Part shown: positions 16,383-25,058 of the stretch, one piece after another | How the letters are laid out: each line of letters opens with the position of its first letter | Numbering within the stretch: the stretch's first letter is position 1 | DNA from: Chryseobacterium sp. HSC-36S06 | GTDB taxonomy: Bacteria; Bacteroidota; Bacteroidia; Flavobacteriales; Weeksellaceae | Assembly: GCF_024171485.1 (NCBI RefSeq) | Contig: NZ_JALJZX010000002.1 | Coordinates: 1 to 64,000 of the forward strand | Direction of reading: 5' to 3' | DNA length: 64,000 bases | Position numbers and translations under genes: made by a program | The notes under the pieces: generated by a model | What the model saw: only the letters and a program-made list of their open reading frames with translations | Told to the model about the DNA's origin: nothing | The model's database searches: none

Positions 16383-17132
16383 CTATTCAATATGCACAAT
16401 CTTAAGCGCATTCATCTGCCCACTTCGCAGTTCATATAGTTCCCCGTTCACCTCTTGGAAAAACTCTACCAGAACGTAGAACATCTTTACTCCCGCGCCG
16501 GCGGGTAAAGCATTCAGAGTTACCGTAAGGTCCGCTACATCGCCATTGATCGGCAATGGGGCAGGGGTCGTGTAAATAGTCTCCGAGTTGTTATTCTCAG
16601 CATCCAGACTCACACACGCCAGGCCAAAATTCACATGCGTGGCAAACTCCGGCACGGCAAGATCAGTGCTCGGTTTAAAGTCCGTGATGCTCATGCTTCC
16701 TGCCACAGGGTCCAGCACCAGGTCTTTTTTCAGGATCATCTGAAGCGGTGCATATTTGTTGAAATCATAACCCGTCAGCAATGCCTTACCCTCAACAGTA
16801 CTGAAACCGTTGGCAAAGGTCCGCTGTCCCCTGAGCGACACGGCGTCCAGGTTCTTAATCTTAGCAACAGTACCCACGAGGCGGCTGCTCGTACGCATGT
16901 CTTTCGCCCGGCGCAGATACTCGCTAACACTGTTGCGGATTAGTTTTCCAGCACCGTTGATGTTGGCGAACTCATTCATGTTTTCGCGCGTTCTCGCAAA
17001 ATTGGCATCATTCAGGATGCGTTCTTTCTCTATTCCGCCTTTTGCACGTACATAGTGTCCTTCGGAATTCTTATAAAAGCTCATGCCGTCCAGCACGCCT
17101 TTTAATTTTAGGATGGAGGTTTCTTTTGCCAT
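16383..17132 (-). CDS. Orphan conserved hypothetical protein (MAKETSILKLKG type)
   Basis: This 249-residue soluble protein has no signal peptide, no membrane segment and no catalytic motif I recognise. The first 60 residues follow a pattern seen in multi-copy Bacteroidota orphans: a short basic start, a 'G...G..FY....G.YVRAK' stretch, then FARTRENMNEF. The C-terminal 80 residues look like a beta-rich immunoglobulin-like domain (DLTVTLNALPAGAGVKMFYVLVEF). The gene at 48668-49390 has the same layout and length with weak local identity (GNIVF...RAFVRAK), so the two may be distant paralogues. Both stand alone, both are minus-strand here, and both have an 11-bp-period repeat array upstream. The function is unknown. 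Confidence 0.7.
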   Translation of the reverse strand: MAKETSILKLKGVLDGMSFYKNSEGHYVRAKGGIEKERILNDANFARTRENMNEFANINGAGKLIRNSVSEYLRRAKDMRTSSRLVGTVAKIKNLDAVSLRGQRTFANGFSTVEGKALLTGYDFNKYAPLQMILKKDLVLDPVAGSMSITDFKPSTDLAVPEFATHVNFGLACVSLDAENNNSETIYTTPAPLPINGDVADLTVTLNALPAGAGVKMFYVLVEFFQEVNGELYELRSGQMNALKIVHIE

Positions 17133-17466
17133 CGTTTTTACTTTTTAAAAAATTACTATTAAATTTAAAATCTGTGAACTTCCGTTTCCTGACTTCGGAT
17201 GCTGAGCCTGCTTCTTTTCACCGTTTCGAACCGGTCAAATAATCAGTTTCGTTATTCCGTTTGCAGGATCGTTCAGTTCCCTGTAAATCTGTTGCAACTT
17301 GTTTACGGATCAAATATAAGCAGTATGTAAAGCACTTGCAAACAGGGTGTTACGTTTGGTTTTTCTTAATTCAAATGATGGTAAATTGGCTGAAAAAGTG
17401 TTTTCGCATCCCAAATGTTAATTTCTGTCTTTTTTAGTTGTTTTTGTACAGTCTTGCTGATGGTAG

Positions 17467-17510
17467 CAAAGGAATGTCAAAGGAATGTCAAAGGAATGTC
17501 AAAGGAAAGG
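17467..17510. repeat. 11-bp tandem repeat array (unit CAAAGGAATGT) upstream of the orphan gene
   Basis: Three perfect 11-bp units (17467-17499) and a fourth partial unit (17500-17510). It lies 335 bp upstream of the start of the 16383-17132 gene. No open frame across it has coding support; the repetitive frames it creates (KECQRNVKG-like) are artefacts. Apart from the fragment at 17945, the rest of 17133-18093 shows no gene. Confidence 0.85.
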
Positions 17511-17944
17511 GTAAGGGTAGTCTGCCTATACTCACAGAGTTCAATAATCAATTCGCAACAAAACGGACAAAATGTTACATCCCCCGGATTTTTTATAGAC
17601 ATCTGTTGTTTATAATAAATCAAATGCATATATTTGTGGGTAAGAATGTTATTGAAATATTCTGTAATCGTTCATTAAGGCGTCGGTAAAAAGTAAGGAA
17701 TAACCCTCAGGGATAAACCCTCAAAAACAGCAGGGCTTCGGCAAGTTGAACACACAACCTCTCCCGAATATCCCGTCATGAAACGTACTGCAAGCCCTAT
17801 GATTTGCAGAATTCTAAAACACACTTTTTATAACATTGTCTCGGTGCCACGATGCGGGCACTACAAATGAACACCAATCGACAGTGCCGCCCGATTCTTG
17901 CGGCCTTAAATAGAATCCAAACAAAATTAACCAAGAAATTACCT

Positions 17945-18072
17945 ATGAAAAAATCTAAATCTTTCTCTGTAGGTTATTCTTTTACTTTTTACTCTCCTTT
18001 TTAGCTTTTACAGTCGTTTTACTGACATCATGTGAATTTACATTATGTTTAATAAAAAACTTCTTTTCATGA
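17945..18072 (+). pseudogene. Remnant of a small lipoprotein gene (frameshifted signal peptide)
   Basis: ATG at 17945 opens MKKSKSFSVGYSF and hits TAG at 18002. In the next frame the same stretch continues as a typical lipoprotein signal, LAFTVVLLTSC, with a lipobox Cys at 18031-18033, and ends at 18070-18072. One base change in length near 17990-18000 would join them. It is too short to be a whole gene, so only a decayed 5' end seems to remain. Confidence 0.4.
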
Positions 18073-18093
18073 AGCTTAAAAAGATTTTACAGC

Positions 18094-18294
18094 ATGAGAG
18101 ACAAAGTCATTATGGACGCATACGACGTGCAGGCCTTCACCCGTTACAGCATGGGCCACTGTAGAAGAATCATCAGAAAGATTAAAGAATGTAATGCCAA
18201 ACAGAAACACCAGAAAGTCACCGTAGAGGAGGTTTCTGAGTATTTCGGCATCAACCCCGACCAGGTCCGGAGTTTCTTCCGGCCCACCGGATGA
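18094..18294 (+). CDS. Small hypothetical protein, helix-turn-helix-like
   Basis: A 66-residue, Lys/Arg-rich, mostly helical product. The C-terminal part VTVEEVSEYFGINPDQVRSFF has the spacing of a helix-turn-helix (helix, GI turn, second helix), so DNA binding is possible but not shown. The start ATG at 18094 is the only plausible one. It lies in the accessory patch near broken genes; I do not recognise the family. Confidence 0.55.
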   Translation: MRDKVIMDAYDVQAFTRYSMGHCRRIIRKIKECNAKQKHQKVTVEEVSEYFGINPDQVRSFFRPTG

Positions 18295-18383
18295 AAGTAA
18301 ATCTAATAAAAAGGCATTCTGTGAGTGTCTTTTTTTTATCTCACCTTGTCAAGGTTATTAGACACGAAAAAAAATATAGGAAT

Positions 18384-18721
18384 ATGATTACCAACCCCCT
18401 TTACACCTTCACGCGCTATTACAAGGTCCCGGTACCAAACCCACCGATAACGGAAATACTAAAACACTCATCTGGGAATACGAGAAAATGTGGGCAGAAG
18501 ATGAGGATGAAAGAAGTGATGATCATCCCCGTATGCAGGAATATGTGAAGGATGTACTGCCGTTTTTTGATGAGGACGACGGTATTCCCAATTCCCTGAA
18601 AGCGCTGCTTTACAACCGTTATACCCATTGGGTTGGCGGTTATGCACTTGCTGATGATGTGAGGAAGTTTCGGGAGTTTCTTTACAGCCATTATCGGCCG
18701 GACTTAAAAAGCCGGACTTAA
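18384..18721 (+). pseudogene. Small acidic hypothetical gene, probably frameshifted
   Basis: The 3' part, in the frame of ATG 18488, encodes a coherent acidic helical protein (WAEDEDERSDDHPRMQEYVKDV...). That frame remains open upstream to 18381 without an ATG and reads PGTKPTDNGNTKTLIWEYEKMW just before. A good start, MITNPLYTFTRYYK, lies at 18384 in another frame. A single missing base around 18425-18440 would join the two into a protein of about 112 residues. If the frame is not broken, translation could begin at 18488 (77 residues). Function not recognised. Confidence 0.5.
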
Positions 18722-18816
18722 TAATAGTGCGGTATTCAATGTAACGGAACAGGAAAGCTTTCATTCTCCTTTATAAAAAATACCTATCTTTAAAATTCAC
18801 TTTAAATACATCATAA

Positions 18817-19137
18817 ATGGGGCAATTCATCAAGGCAGTCTGCAATTGTGGCTACCAGTCAAAGGAACTTAAATTTGGTGCTGGCATGGCAGATTTTGAA
18901 AATTCAAGAATGGTACCGGCAATCAGTATGATGACAGCGGAAATCGTAGAGCTGGATATTTTGGCAAAATCCCCAAATCCCCAATTGGTACCCTACACCG
19001 ATCCGAGATTACATGACCAGAACTGTACCTGCACGCCCCTGCAGGCGTTTGATACCCTTCTGCCCACCGAAGGCAACTACTGCCCGGGATGTCATAAGTT
19101 CAGGCTGCGGTTCGAATCTTTGGGACTTTATGATTAA
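18817..19137 (+). CDS. Small hypothetical zinc-ribbon-like protein
   Basis: A 106-residue soluble protein with three Cys clusters: CNC (Cys9, Cys11), CTC in the DQNCTCTP segment, and CPGC near residue 92 followed by His-Lys. Together these look like metal-binding knuckles. A near-consensus -7 box TATCTTTA lies about 25 bp upstream. No neighbour shares the operon, and I do not recognise the family. Confidence 0.6.
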   Translation: MGQFIKAVCNCGYQSKELKFGAGMADFENSRMVPAISMMTAEIVELDILAKSPNPQLVPYTDPRLHDQNCTCTPLQAFDTLLPTEGNYCPGCHKFRLRFESLGLYD

Positions 19138-19142
19138 TTATA

Positions 19143-19500
19143 AGGATTTAACCACGGAGGGCGCTGAGGTTTATACGGTGAACACAGAGGGAGGAGGATT
19201 TAACCACGAAGTTCACTAGGTTTTTCACGAGGAGCACAAGGGGAGTATTGAATTGCATGCAGCTTTTTTGCACTTTTGATCACCTTGTTTTCAGAAAACT
19301 TATGTGACTTATGTGGTTGAGGATTTAACCACGGAGGCACTGAGGCCCACGGTGAACACAGAGGGAGTAGGATTTAACCACGAAGTTCACTAGGTTTTTC
19401 ACGAGGAGTACAAGGGGAGTATTGAGAATAATTGCATGTAGCTTTTTTGCAATTTTGATCACCCTGCTTTCAGAAAACTTTTGTGACTTTTGCGGTTAAC
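19143..19500. repeat. Tandem duplication of a 178-bp non-coding unit
   Basis: The unit begins GGATTTAACCACGGAGG and includes AACCACGAAGTTCACTAGG and TTTTTCACGAGGAG, ending near TGTGACTT(A/T)TG. Copy one is about 19143-19320 and copy two about 19321-19500, with around 90% identity by eye. No coding frame is kept through either copy. The words AACCAC(A/G)GAGG also recur inside each unit. Confidence 0.85.
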
Positions 19501-19523
19501 CACCTATAGCTCCAGTTACGCAA

Positions 19524-19553
19524 ACAAAAAAACGCGCCCATAAATGGCGCGTT
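19524..19553 (-). terminator. Terminator of the S46 peptidase gene
   Basis: On the minus strand, an 8-bp GC-rich stem (AACGCGCC/GGCGCGTT) followed by a run of seven T, 24 bp after the stop codon. Confidence 0.85.
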
Positions 19554-19576
19554 CTTCTGTTGATTATATTTTGAGC

Positions 19577-21721
19577 TTACTTCACGATTTTCATCTCGTT
19601 AAGCAGCCATTTGGCGTCGGCGTATTTATCAACGATAAAGAGAATGTATTTGGTGTCGACCATAATGTTTCTGCTGAAACGCGGGTCGAAGTTGATATCA
19701 CTCATCGTGCCTTCCCACTGTCTGTCGAAGTTTAATCCGATGAGGTTTCCGTTGGCATCCAAAGCCGGACTTCCGGAGTTTCCGCCGGTGGTGTGGTTGG
19801 TGGCGGTGAAGTTTACAGGAACATCGCCCGTACTGTTTTTATAGATTCCGTAATCTTTTCTGTTGTAAAGGTCGATGAGTTTTTTTGGAACATCAAACTC
19901 GTAATCTCCCGGAACATATTTTTCCATCACGCCTGATAAATGCGTCTGGTAGCCATAATAAAGCGCATCTTTCGGGTTGGAGCCTTTTACTTCACCGTAA
20001 GTTACCCTAAGCGTAGAGTTTGCGTCAGGATAGAAGGTGCGGTCTTTGTCGGTTTCCATTTGCTGTGCCATGTATTTTTTCTGAAGCACATCAATCTGTT
20101 TCTGATACTCTGCGTATTTACCATCTGTTTTCCCAAGATAATTTTCTCTCATCGTGGTAAAGAGTTTCATCAGAGGATCATTCTTAAGATTCTGAACCAA
20201 CGCATTAGGGTCAGCAAAAATTTTATCAAGTCCGGAATATGCAGTTGCACCATTGAAAGTCCCGCGTCCTGTGATTACCGAATTTTTTGAAAGTTCTTCG
20301 ATGGTCTGAAGGTTTCTGTTCACGTCTTTGTACTGGTCGAAACCTGCAGGTAAAAATTCAGGTTTTACGCGGTTTGCATAAAGCGCCAAAACTTTTGCCG
20401 TTACTTTAGCGTCCAGCTCAGGATCATAATTTTTGTAGACTTCTGCAAGTCTGTTCTTAAAGTTTTCGAGCGTTTTAGCATCCATTTTTCCGGCTTCCAC
20501 CGCGTTTGCAAAGCTGAAATAGTTGTTGGCCAGCGAAAGGGTTTCTGCATTTCTGATGACTTCAGAATAATATGCTCTGCTCAGCGCATACGGAGCCTGT
20601 TCGCTGTAGAGTCGGTTGAACTCATCCAACGTGGTTTTCACCTGTGGGTTTTTCGCCATCAGCGACTGCTCATACCGCTGCTTTTTTCCTACAGCGTCAG
20701 ATTTTGTGAGGCCTTCAACTTCACCTTTCCATTTTTTCCAGTAATTGGCAACGCTGGCAAATTTGGAAGCGTATTTAATTTTGGTTGCCTGATCCGTACG
20801 CATTTTTTCGTCGAGCGTTTTCAGGGCAACGTCTCGCACATCAATCATTGCAGGATCAATTTCTGAGCGGATTTTCTCTACCGCAACTGAAGGCAGATAT
20901 TCTGTAGTTCTTCCCGGGAAGCCGAATACGAAAGTAAAATCACCTTCTTTTTTGTCTTTGATGGAAACCGGAAGGAAATGCTTAGGCTTGTACGGAATAT
21001 TGTCTTTGCTGTATTCCGCAGGTTTATTGTTTTTATCCGCATAAATTCTGAACATCATGAAATCTCCGGTATGTCTCGGGAACACCCAGTTGTCGGTATC
21101 TGAACCGAATTTTCCGATGGAACTTGGCGGTGCGCCCACCATACGGATATCTTTAAAGGTTTCGATGATGTACGCGTAATATTTGTTGCCGTAATACATC
21201 GGGCGGATGACCACTTTCTGGTGTGGCTCTGTTTTAAAGGATTTCGAGACTACGTCGATATTGTTTTTAATCACCTGCTCTGCCTGTTTGGCGTCGAGAT
21301 TGGCAGTATTTCCAAGAATCTGTCCTGTAACGTCTTTAATGTCGAGAACAAAATCTACCGTTACTCCGGGATTTGGAAGTTCTTCGCCCATGTTTTTCGC
21401 CCAGAAACCGTCAGCCAGTAAATCATTTTCTACGGTGGAGTGCGACTGGATATTGTCGTACCCGCAATGGTGATTGGTGAGGAGAAGTCCTTTCGGAGAA
21501 ATAATTTCTGCGGTACAGCCTCCGTCGAACTGCACCACTGCATCTTTGATGGAAGGTTTTGAAGGATCGAAAATCTGTTTGGCAGAAATCTTCATTCCCA
21601 TTGACTTCATTTCTTTTTCATTAAGTTCCGTAGGAATCCACATTCCGCCATATTGCTGGCCAAAAGCCATTACCGCAGGAAATATCACCGCCGCAAGCAA
21701 TATATTTTTCTTGTTTATCAT
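19577..21721 (-). CDS. S46 family dipeptidyl-peptidase, Asp/Glu-specific type (DPP11-like)
   Basis: This periplasmic exopeptidase of 714 residues removes dipeptides from peptide N-termini and feeds amino acid use. It has a signal peptide (to about residue 22, MAFGQQ), the catalytic His85 in LLTNHHCGYD, and the Ser649 motif GGNSGSPALD typical of S46. The residue 18 positions after the Ser is Arg667 (NFDRQWEG). In the family an Arg at this place marks DPP11 (Asp/Glu at P1), while Gly marks DPP7 (hydrophobic P1). Length is normal. It is monocistronic, with its own terminator at 19524. Confidence 0.93.
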   Translation of the reverse strand: MINKKNILLAAVIFPAVMAFGQQYGGMWIPTELNEKEMKSMGMKISAKQIFDPSKPSIKDAVVQFDGGCTAEIISPKGLLLTNHHCGYDNIQSHSTVENDLLADGFWAKNMGEELPNPGVTVDFVLDIKDVTGQILGNTANLDAKQAEQVIKNNIDVVSKSFKTEPHQKVVIRPMYYGNKYYAYIIETFKDIRMVGAPPSSIGKFGSDTDNWVFPRHTGDFMMFRIYADKNNKPAEYSKDNIPYKPKHFLPVSIKDKKEGDFTFVFGFPGRTTEYLPSVAVEKIRSEIDPAMIDVRDVALKTLDEKMRTDQATKIKYASKFASVANYWKKWKGEVEGLTKSDAVGKKQRYEQSLMAKNPQVKTTLDEFNRLYSEQAPYALSRAYYSEVIRNAETLSLANNYFSFANAVEAGKMDAKTLENFKNRLAEVYKNYDPELDAKVTAKVLALYANRVKPEFLPAGFDQYKDVNRNLQTIEELSKNSVITGRGTFNGATAYSGLDKIFADPNALVQNLKNDPLMKLFTTMRENYLGKTDGKYAEYQKQIDVLQKKYMAQQMETDKDRTFYPDANSTLRVTYGEVKGSNPKDALYYGYQTHLSGVMEKYVPGDYEFDVPKKLIDLYNRKDYGIYKNSTGDVPVNFTATNHTTGGNSGSPALDANGNLIGLNFDRQWEGTMSDINFDPRFSRNIMVDTKYILFIVDKYADAKWLLNEMKIVK

Positions 21722-21849
21722 AAATCTTTAATTATATCTGAGGATTGAAATCAGTTTTCAAAATTCGGTCTAAAAATAAGGAATTTTTGTGAACCGCGAA
21801 ACAGCCCAGCTTACGGGTGAAAATCAGAAAAATCAGAAAGAATTGTGCA

Positions 21850-23832
21850 TTATTTTTTAGTAAAATCCATATGCTGAATACGCACGGCGTTGAGGATGGC
21901 TAAAAGGGCTACACCAACATCAGCGAAAACGGCCTCCCACATCGTTGCCAAACCGCCAGCTCCCAAAATTAAAACTACCGCTTTCACCCCAAAAGCCAGC
22001 GTAATATTCTGCCATACAATTTTTCTGGTTTCTTTTCCAATTTTTATTGCCATCGGAATTTTAGAAGGCCTGTCGTCCTGAATCACGACATCTGCCGTTT
22101 CTATGGTCGCATCACTGCCGAGACCGCCCATCGCGATGCCGACGTCGCTCAATGCAACAACCGGTGCGTCATTCACACCATCGCCAATAAAGGCTACACT
22201 TTCATTCAGTGATTTTATGTCTTTTACTTTATTCACTTTGTCTTCGGGGAGTAAATCTCCGTACGCGCCGGTAATGCCAATTTTTTCAGCAACTTCGTTT
22301 ACCACCGCCTGTTTGTCGCCGCTCAGCATGGTAACTTTAACACCAAGATTTTTGAGTGCTGAAACCGCAGCTACAGCATCTTCTTTGATCCGGTCTGAAA
22401 TAGTGACATAACCTGCGAATTTTCGGTCAACAGCGACTGCGATCAGGGTATCAGCAACTTCTGTATGGTTGATGTTATGGCTGATGCTGAATCTCTCCAT
22501 GAGCTTAAAGTTTCCGGCGAGATATTCTTTGCCGTCTATTGTGCCTTTGAGTCCGTGTCCGGCGATCTCTTCGAAGTCATTGATCTGTACAGAATGGTCA
22601 ACTTCACCTACATGCTCATGAATTGCAGTGGCAATCGGATGCGTAGATTTGCTTTCCAGAATATTGAGCCTATGCAGAATTTCCTCTTTATTGAAGTCTG
22701 GCTCCACGGAAACCTGCTGCACTTTGAAAACGCCTTCGGTCATGGTTCCGGTTTTATCCATCACTACATTTTTTATGCTGGCGAGCGTGTCGAGAAAATT
22801 GCTTCCTTTAAATAAAATTCCGTTCCGGCTACCGGCCCCGATGCCGCCAAAATATCCCAGCGGTATGGAAATCACCAAAGCACAGGGACAGGAGATCACC
22901 AGAAATACCAGTGCGCGGTACAGCCAGTCCCGGAACTCATAGTTTTCAACAAAAAAGTAGGGCAGAAAGGTGATTGCGACGGCAAGAAACACCACGATTG
23001 GGGTATAGATCTTCGCAAACTTACGGATAAAAAGTTCGGTCGGGGCTTTCTGTGAACTGGCATTCTGGACCATTTCAAGAATGCGCGACAGTTTGGAATC
23101 TTCGTAAGCCGTATTGATTTTCACCAATGACAGCGTGTTGATGTTAATCATCCCTGCCAAAACAATGTCCCCGGCTTTCTTGTTGTCGGGTTTGCTTTCC
23201 CCGGTTAAAGCGGCGGTGTTGAACGAAGCATTTTCTGATATTAATTCGCCGTCCAATGCCAGTTTTTCACCGGGTTTCAGCTGAATAACCTGTCCCACCG
23301 TAGCGTCTTTTGCTTTAATGATTACGGGGACGCTGTTTTCTATAACCGTCACTACATCCGGCCGCTGGTCGAGTAATGTTTTGATATTGAGTTTGGCTTT
23401 CTGCACCGCTAAAGTCTGAAAAACTTCGCCTACGGAATAAAAGAGCATCACTGCGACCCCTTCAGGATATTCACCAATGGCAAAAGCACCTGCGGTGGCA
23501 ATGGTCATCAGCAAAAATTCGGAAAAGAAATCACCATGTTTGATACTTAAAAAAGCTTCTTTAATTACAGGCAATCCCACGGGAACATAAGCGGCCAGAT
23601 AGAAAATGATGCGCAGCCCATCTTTAAACCAATCCGGTTTCAGCCAATAGTCAAAAGCGATTCCCGTTACAAGAAAAATAAAAGAGACCGCAGCGGGAAG
23701 AAAAAGCTGGAAAACCGTTTTATTTGTATTGTCATGTGAATGGCCGTGACCTTCTTGGCCGTGTTCATCATGTTGTTGAATCTTAGAAACCGGCTTTTCC
23801 TTTTCATCTGTAGTGCAGCATTCTTTCGACAT
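21850..23832 (-). CDS. P1B-type heavy-metal efflux ATPase (Zn/Cd/Pb type)
   Basis: The protein exports divalent soft metals across the inner membrane at the cost of ATP. From the ATG at 23832 (MSKECCTTDEK) it has 660 residues. It has a short Cys/His-rich N-terminus (ECC; HGQEGHGHSHD, 21-33) in place of a full ferredoxin-like metal domain, TGES (210-213), the membrane metal site CPC (315-317), phosphorylation site Asp359 in DKTGTMT, THPIA in the nucleotide domain, and GDGVNDAP. The CPC motif with the GDGVND-to-end helices fits the ZntA/CadA group rather than copper pumps. The frame stays open to 23892, but the promoter box at 23852-23859 lies inside that extension, so 23832 is preferred. Confidence 0.92.
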   Translation of the reverse strand: MSKECCTTDEKEKPVSKIQQHDEHGQEGHGHSHDNTNKTVFQLFLPAAVSFIFLVTGIAFDYWLKPDWFKDGLRIIFYLAAYVPVGLPVIKEAFLSIKHGDFFSEFLLMTIATAGAFAIGEYPEGVAVMLFYSVGEVFQTLAVQKAKLNIKTLLDQRPDVVTVIENSVPVIIKAKDATVGQVIQLKPGEKLALDGELISENASFNTAALTGESKPDNKKAGDIVLAGMININTLSLVKINTAYEDSKLSRILEMVQNASSQKAPTELFIRKFAKIYTPIVVFLAVAITFLPYFFVENYEFRDWLYRALVFLVISCPCALVISIPLGYFGGIGAGSRNGILFKGSNFLDTLASIKNVVMDKTGTMTEGVFKVQQVSVEPDFNKEEILHRLNILESKSTHPIATAIHEHVGEVDHSVQINDFEEIAGHGLKGTIDGKEYLAGNFKLMERFSISHNINHTEVADTLIAVAVDRKFAGYVTISDRIKEDAVAAVSALKNLGVKVTMLSGDKQAVVNEVAEKIGITGAYGDLLPEDKVNKVKDIKSLNESVAFIGDGVNDAPVVALSDVGIAMGGLGSDATIETADVVIQDDRPSKIPMAIKIGKETRKIVWQNITLAFGVKAVVLILGAGGLATMWEAVFADVGVALLAILNAVRIQHMDFTKK

Positions 23833-23851
23833 AAAATGAGAGTATTTCTCC

Positions 23852-23859
23852 CAAATATA
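23852..23859 (-). promoter_or_regulatory. -7 box of the metal-efflux ATPase gene
   Basis: TATATTTG on the minus strand, a perfect TAnnTTTG, 19 bp before the ATG at 23832. A TTTG lies about 14 bp further upstream. No clear metal-regulator operator is seen. Confidence 0.5.
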
Positions 23860-23919
23860 CAAATTCAGCACCACAAATTTGTGTGGCATCACTTTTGAAT
23901 TTCAAGATAAAACTTAAAC

Positions 23920-24345
23920 ATGGATTTTCTTTACGAGCAGCTTATCTGGCTATTTATTATTGCAGTTCCGGTCGCGTGCATTGCGTGGACGGTGACTCAT
24001 GAGGAAATTTTCCGGGAGCCCAGAGAATATTGCGTGCGAAAATCACAGGAATGTAAGAAACTGTATGAAAGAAAATTTTTTTATCTGTTTACGTGTGAAT
24101 ACTGTTTCAGTCATTATATCACTGCATTTTTTCTCATCGTTACGGAATACAGACTTCTGTTTGATGACTGGCGGGGCTATCTGATTTCTTTTTTTGCGGT
24201 CGTTTTTGTAGCCAACGTATATATGAGCCTGTTTGCTTATCTGCGCCAGAGTCTGAAAGTCGAAAAAATTGAAGCCAAGCTTAAAGATAACGAATGGCAC
24301 GAGGTAAAAGAAGATAATCCTGAAAAAAATAATACTAAACATTAA
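23920..24345 (+). CDS. Small membrane protein of unknown function with CxxC
   Basis: A 141-residue protein with one N-terminal membrane helix (about 8-25), then FTCEYCFSHY near 57-66, where CEYC could bind metal or form a disulfide at the membrane edge, and two further hydrophobic stretches (about 66-77 and 88-105). The C-terminus is charged. The layout resembles DUF1360-type sporulation/membrane proteins only loosely. It is divergent from the metal ATPase gene and 13 bp upstream of the next gene, so the two form an operon. Confidence 0.7.
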   Translation: MDFLYEQLIWLFIIAVPVACIAWTVTHEEIFREPREYCVRKSQECKKLYERKFFYLFTCEYCFSHYITAFFLIVTEYRLLFDDWRGYLISFFAVVFVANVYMSLFAYLRQSLKVEKIEAKLKDNEWHEVKEDNPEKNNTKH

Positions 24346-24358
24346 AATATAAACCATT

Positions 24359-24829
24359 ATGGACAAGAACGAGAGACTTCAGCGCTACGAATATGAGGAG
24401 TATACCGTAGTCACCAATTTCGAAACCTATCAGGATATTCTGGATTATGCTGCAAAACACAGCGGAGAACTAATAGAAGTTGGGTTTACCGACGGATCCG
24501 ACAATCCAATGCCCAATACCGACGGAAATCTTATTGCTGAAAAGAAAACTTTTAAGGTAGGGCTGGATCCGGAATATAAGGTACTGTATTCTTATGATGA
24601 GGGATTCCAGGAAATGGCAGAAGAAATTCTGGAAGAAATGAAAGTAATCGAAAATGATATCGCGCCCGAAGACTGGCTTGCCGACCAGAATATAGCAACC
24701 GGAGACCGGATTATTGTACTGCGCGATGGCGAAGTAAACACCGTAACCACCAGAGAAAGAATTAAATTCCTTATGCGCGGTAATCTTTACGAACTTGCAG
24801 TTAAAGTTCCTAAATCAGCCGAAAATTAA
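24359..24829 (+). CDS. Conserved hypothetical soluble protein
   Basis: A 156-residue acidic protein (many Glu/Asp) with no signal or membrane segment. The middle has a helical Glu-rich stretch (FQEMAEEILEEMKVIEND) and the end a small beta region (GDRIIVLRDGEVNTVTTRERI). I do not recognise the family. It is cotranscribed with the membrane protein gene just upstream. Confidence 0.7.
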   Translation: MDKNERLQRYEYEEYTVVTNFETYQDILDYAAKHSGELIEVGFTDGSDNPMPNTDGNLIAEKKTFKVGLDPEYKVLYSYDEGFQEMAEEILEEMKVIENDIAPEDWLADQNIATGDRIIVLRDGEVNTVTTRERIKFLMRGNLYELAVKVPKSAEN

Positions 24830-24988
24830 TTTCAATATTTAAAAGTTATTTCCACTTTGTATTTCAATTTTTTTGGAATTTGAGGTGGAATTTATTTTAA
24901 TGTTGAGTTCAGTTGCTAAAAAATAAAATTTCATCGGTATTTATTTCTGTTTTAACAGATTCGCTCCGCTTTTTATCTAAATTTTGGA

Positions 24989-24996
24989 TATATTTG
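24989..24996 (+). promoter_or_regulatory. -7 box of the glycogen operon
   Basis: TATATTTG, perfect TAnnTTTG, 62 bp before the glgB ATG. No convincing -33 TTTG is seen at the expected distance. Nothing else is evident in 24830-25058. Confidence 0.45.
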
Positions 24997-25058
24997 ATGG
25001 ATTAAAGGGGGTCATTGCATCTCACTGAATTCCTACAAAAACTATAAATCCGGAAACC

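Noticed and set aside
17467..17510. CRISPR array
   Set aside because: The units are contiguous 11-mers without spacers, and no cas genes are present.
17415..17689. Open frames with repetitive KECQRNVKG-like products
   Set aside because: They are produced by reading through the 11-bp tandem array; no start context, no homology pattern, composition follows the repeat.
23833..23892. Longer N-terminus of the metal ATPase
   Set aside because: The promoter box at 23852-23859 is inside it; MSKECC at 23832 is the better start.
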